Positions 61,009-64,000 of a stretch of DNA of 64,000 nucleotides are shown in pieces. The stretch covers positions 68,622 through 132,621 of the forward strand of contig DATBLQ010000018.1 in NCBI GenBank assembly GCA_036555325.1, given 5' to 3'. Position 1 is the first letter of the stretch; the number at the start of each line of letters is the position of its first letter. The position numbers were made by a program, and so were the translations under genes. The notes beneath the pieces were generated by a model. It saw nothing but the letters and a program-made list of their open reading frames with translations. It ran no database searches and was not told the origin of the DNA. The stretch is from DATBLQ01 sp036555325 (GTDB taxonomy: Bacteria > Pseudomonadota > Alphaproteobacteria > Rhizobiales > Aestuariivirgaceae).

Positions 61009-61809
61009 ATGCCGAAACTTGCCGCCAATATCAGCATGTTGTTCGGCGAATTCGAATTTCTCGATCGCTTTGCCGCCGCGCGCCGCTGCGGGTTTCGTGG
61101 CGTTGAGATCCTATTCCCCTATGACTTCGATGTATCCGAAATGGTAACCCGGCTCATCTCCGAAGGCCTTCAGCTGGTCTTGTTCAATACCGTGCCGGGA
61201 GATCTGAAGGCGGGTGAACTGGGGCTTGCCGCACTTCCGCAACGAAAGAAAGATTTCAGACGAGGATTTGAAAAAAGCCTCAGCCTTGCGCAAGCCATGT
61301 CCTGCTCCAAACTTCATTTCATGGCGGGAATAGTTCAAGGCACAGACGATGCTGAAAGATATCGGCAGTGTTTTATCGACAATCTGCATTGGGCTGCCGG
61401 ACTTGCGAAATCGGACAATATTACGCTGTTGCTTGAGCCTCTTAATTCACGCGATTTTCCGGGCTATCTCATCCCCAATATCCCCACCGCTGTTTCGATC
61501 TTGGATGACGTGCATCTCGACAATGTCTTTCTGCAATTCGATGCCTATCATACGCAGATGAGTCAGGGCCGTCTGGCGGAAACTCTGAAATCCCATTTCC
61601 CGATTATCCGCCATATTCAAATTTCCGGAGTTCCTGGACGACACGAACCAAACGAGACCCAGGAGATCAACTATCCCTACCTCCTGCGGCTTATTGACGA
61701 ACTTGGTTACGATGGCTGGGTGGGCTGTGAATATCGCCCGCTTGCCGGCACAACGCACGGTCTCGCCTGGGCAAAATCCTGGGGAATTGAAGATCAACTC
61801 GCCAAATAG
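61009..61809 (+). CDS. Hydroxypyruvate isomerase / 2-oxo-tetronate isomerase (OtnI-like)
   Basis: A TIM-barrel isomerase of the xylose-isomerase-like (AP endonuclease 2) superfamily that interconverts hydroxypyruvate and tartronate semialdehyde, or 2-oxo-tetronate forms. The 266-residue protein matches Hyi/OtnI: MLFGEFEFLDRF, CGFRGVEILFPYD, LLLEPLNSRDFPGY (catalytic Glu), QFDAYH, and WVGCEYRPL (second catalytic Glu). It converges with and overlaps by 16 bases the DenD-like gene, another member of the D-erythronate pathway, which favours the OtnI role. Confidence 0.88.
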   Translation: MPKLAANISMLFGEFEFLDRFAAARRCGFRGVEILFPYDFDVSEMVTRLISEGLQLVLFNTVPGDLKAGELGLAALPQRKKDFRRGFEKSLSLAQAMSCSKLHFMAGIVQGTDDAERYRQCFIDNLHWAAGLAKSDNITLLLEPLNSRDFPGYLIPNIPTAVSILDDVHLDNVFLQFDAYHTQMSQGRLAETLKSHFPIIRHIQISGVPGRHEPNETQEINYPYLLRLIDELGYDGWVGCEYRPLAGTTHGLAWAKSWGIEDQLAK

Positions 61810-62780
61810 TCGCCTATATAGGCGCGGATGATCGAATCGAGATCTGAATCAACGGGCAGGCCGAGTTTTTTTGCTCTGTCGAAGTTCAACGCCGTAGGCC
61901 AGCTTGCAACGATGCGTGCGATCACCGGGTCGCGTTCGAAGCGAATCTCGCCGAGATGCCGGTTGCCTGCCACCCGCTTCAACGCAGCGATCATCTCCCG
62001 AACGCTCGCGTTGATGGCGGGAAACGTAACTGCCCTGTCCTCGCCCAGCGCTTCCCCGTCTGCCTCGTGCAACCCGACGAAACCGTCCACGATGTTGCGA
62101 TAGCCCAAAACCGGCATCACAACCTCCTCGTCAACCGGCAATACGCACTCTATCCCATCAAGAGGCTCGCGGAAAACTCCGCTGGCGAAACTCGACGCCG
62201 CTTTGTTGGGTTTGCCCGGCCGAATGATCACGGTTGGCAGCCGAGCCGATCGCCCGTCGATGAATCCTTTCCGTGTATAGTCGTTGATCAGCAATTCTCC
62301 GATTGCCTTCGTTGTTCCGTAAGTCGTTTGTGGAGTCTGCTTGGTTGCATCGCCTACGGTCTTCGGCATTGCTTTGCCCCCGAACACGGCAATCGAGCTT
62401 GCAAACACCACGCGCGGCCGAGAACCAACCGCACGCGCGGCTTCAAGCAAATTGAGATTGCCGTGAAGGTTCACCTGCATGGCGAGGTCGAAGTCCTGCT
62501 CCCCGCCGCCGCTCAACACCGATGCAAGATGAAAAATCGAAATATCCTCAGCGTCGATGAGCCGACGAACCGTCTCCCAGTCCGAAATGTCCCCCGCGGC
62601 AAAATTTACTCGCTCATCGAGGTCCTTTGGCCTAGTTTGCGGAACCGCCATATCGAAGAGCACGATTTCGCCAATCTCCTCTGGCTTGCCTTTCGGTCCG
62701 GTGAGCCGGCCGAGGTGAGCCAGTTTCCGCCCGAGCAGCAGGCCGACAAAACCGGTACCGCCCGTGATGATGACCTTCAT
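61794..62780 (-). CDS. NAD-dependent epimerase/dehydratase, D-erythronate dehydrogenase-like (DenD)
   Basis: A 328-residue extended short-chain dehydrogenase with the TGGTGFVG nucleotide motif at 6-13, the SSIAVFGG active-site Ser, and the YxxxK pair (TTYGTTKAIGE). The sequence pattern (LIDAEDISIFHLASVLSGGGE, RLPTVIIRPGKPNKAASSF) is that of DenD, which oxidises D-erythronate to 2-oxo-tetronate. GGAGGAAGG directly precedes the ATG. The partner kinase (OtnK) and aldolase (OtnC) of the full pathway are not in the window. Confidence 0.85.
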   Translation of the reverse strand: MKVIITGGTGFVGLLLGRKLAHLGRLTGPKGKPEEIGEIVLFDMAVPQTRPKDLDERVNFAAGDISDWETVRRLIDAEDISIFHLASVLSGGGEQDFDLAMQVNLHGNLNLLEAARAVGSRPRVVFASSIAVFGGKAMPKTVGDATKQTPQTTYGTTKAIGELLINDYTRKGFIDGRSARLPTVIIRPGKPNKAASSFASGVFREPLDGIECVLPVDEEVVMPVLGYRNIVDGFVGLHEADGEALGEDRAVTFPAINASVREMIAALKRVAGNRHLGEIRFERDPVIARIVASWPTALNFDRAKKLGLPVDSDLDSIIRAYIGDYLAS

Positions 62781-62861
62781 CCTTCCTCCAATCATCCTGA
62801 TCCATGCCGACGGGTGTTCTAGCGCATTATGGCGCTATGCGGAACGGCGCCCCGCACCATC

Positions 62862-63839
62862 CTATCTCCAGGTAATCCGCTCCATTTGAGCATCAAATCG
62901 GCTTCTTGCAACAAGGTATGGATAATTAGATGCGGCTGCCAGCCTAAACTTGCTTAACACCCGCACAATTTCCTCTGTGATCGGATTCCCACTCTTTCTG
63001 TTGGCCCTGTATCGTAAGAAATAGATCAGCCATTCACTTGCTGTCATTTGTAGGCCCATTCGATGGATGGCAGCGACTATGCGGAGGTCTCTTAGCTCTT
63101 CAAACTTTTCGAGCACTGTTCTATCGAGTCCACAGTGACCAAACACACGAAAATTTATTTGGCGATCCGGAACCGCGCCAATTGGATCTCGCAATCCTGA
63201 CCGACGAGTGATTGCAGACAGCATCGCAAATACCGCGTTTTTTTCTTGGTTGCGTACCAGTTGCCAAGTCAAGCTTTTCGGGTGCTGATGCCTAATCACC
63301 AGGTTACTCTGCAAACAATGCAAATCGCCAATTTCCTCAAGCCGTAGGAGAAGATCGAGATCATGGGTTACGCTGAAAAATGATCTATATCCCCCAACTT
63401 TTCGCACCGCAGACATAGGCGCTTGACAGTGGATTTTCGCAGCGGCAGCGAAGGGACTAATGGCGTTCTTGACGAGTTGTCTGTACCTCCAGGACCAAGC
63501 GATTCGGAGGCGTGTGGTCCTCCAGCCAGTGATTGGGTCGAGGAGCGACCTATACCAACAGCCTCGGAAGCATCCTCGATATTTCCGGCCGAAGTTTTTA
63601 CGATCAATCGTTTTCCGACCTTCATCAGTTTTGCGCAGAACGGTCGCGGTATCATCAGTTGCTGCCACAAAACGCTGCCCAGTCTGCGAGCTAGTGTAAT
63701 TTCTTGACCAACCGATGAAACGAAGCAGAATGATCGTGCAACACCCGCAGGGACATTCACAAGTCTGCAAATGGCACTGGGCGGTCGTAGTAGAGCTGCC
63801 TTCTGGTGTCGGCGTATAGGGCTGGAGCGGACATCGCAA
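62862..63839 (-). pseudogene. Glycosyltransferase family 2-like C-terminal region, probably a degraded gene
   Basis: The minus strand is open for 325 codons. From about residue 130 onward the protein resembles the second half of a family 2 glycosyltransferase: VRKVGGYRSFFSVTHDLDLLLRLEEIGDLH with the 'GGYR...D.DL.LRL.E.G' pattern, then VIRHQHPKSLTWQ. The first 130 residues (Cys-, Thr- and Arg-rich) do not look like the nucleotide-binding half, and I found no DxD motif in any minus-strand frame there. The gene has probably lost its N-terminal part by frameshifts or deletion. Base composition drops here to about 43-48% GC on three lines counted by hand, against about 60% nearby. Confidence 0.45.
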
Positions 63840-63906
63840 TTGGAACCCGCCACCTGATCATCAGTTGCGTTCTGCCTTGCGTCTTTCGCTCGGCCAGGCT
63901 TCTCGG

Positions 63907-64000
63907 CTATTTCACGGGCAGCATGATGTGTTCGTAAGGGCTGTCCGCCCACATCACATAGGGCTTGTCGGGATCAGCCTTTGCTTCACGAGGGTAGGAC
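63907..64000 (-). CDS. C-terminal end of an unrecognised protein (partial)
   Basis: The minus strand enters the window in an open frame that ends with TAG at 63907-63909. The visible 30 residues end in KPYVMWADSPYEHIMLPVK. The sequence looks like a real protein end (normal codon use, return to higher GC) but I do not recognise the family. Confidence 0.5.
   Translation of the reverse strand, partial: SYPREAKADPDKPYVMWADSPYEHIMLPVK

Overview
The window is a block of core chromosome from an alphaproteobacterium, most likely of the order Hyphomicrobiales (Rhizobiales). I infer this from gene content and order: malic enzyme, mutS, glnD, murJ, trpS, an nfuA-type gene, tsaB/rimI, a Fur/Mur regulator, miaB, phoH, ybeY, corC, lnt, an XRE regulator, metK, trmB, rimP, nusA, ylxR, infB, rbfA, truB, rpsO, pnp. 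An irr gene stands beside fabA-fabB-fabI, dnaA-dnaN-recF-gyrB are contiguous, and a RegB/RegA redox system is present. No rRNA, tRNA, CRISPR array, insertion sequence or prophage was found.

Layout: (1) 1-9.8 kb: partial malic enzyme (minus strand), then mutS-glnD-murJ-trpS. (2) 9.8-21.1 kb: nfuA behind an Irr/ICE-like box, a fused TsaB-RimI gene, mur, plsC, miaB, phoH, ybeY, corC, lnt, an XRE regulator, metK and trmB, many with overlapping stops and starts. (3) 21.1-30.5 kb: the translation operon rimP-nusA-ylxR-infB-rbfA-truB-rpsO-pnp, opened by a leader that carries an intrinsic terminator. (4) 30.5-35.6 kb: a 2-hydroxyacid dehydrogenase, an SH3 protein, irr divergent from fabA-fabB-fabI. 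(5) 35.6-41.8 kb: a minus-strand operon ubiE-ubiB-coaBC-dut-moeB-like, divergent from mutM and rpsT. (6) 41.8-48.7 kb: a 630-base structured intergenic region, then dnaA-dnaN-recF-gyrB. (7) 48.8-56.1 kb: penicillin-binding protein 1A, a YgjP-type metallopeptidase, a PHB depolymerase, SCO1/SenC, regBA and an MmcB-family nuclease. (8) 56.1-64 kb: accessory metabolism, with a TRAP transporter, a lytic transglycosylase, a hydroxypyruvate-isomerase-type enzyme, a D-erythronate-dehydrogenase-type enzyme, and a low-GC end holding a glycosyltransferase-like remnant.

I saw no clearly new multi-gene system. The observations most worth checking are local: an ICE-like operator overlapping the nfuA promoter; a recF with no ATG, GTG or TTG start upstream of its Walker A motif, and a ylxR whose only well-placed Shine-Dalgarno points at a CTG; the TsaB-RimI fusion; an Irr with neither cysteine nor the triple-histidine motif; hairpins upstream of dnaA; and the decayed, AT-rich right edge. 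Several other genes (phoH, trmB, phaZ) appear to start with TTG.
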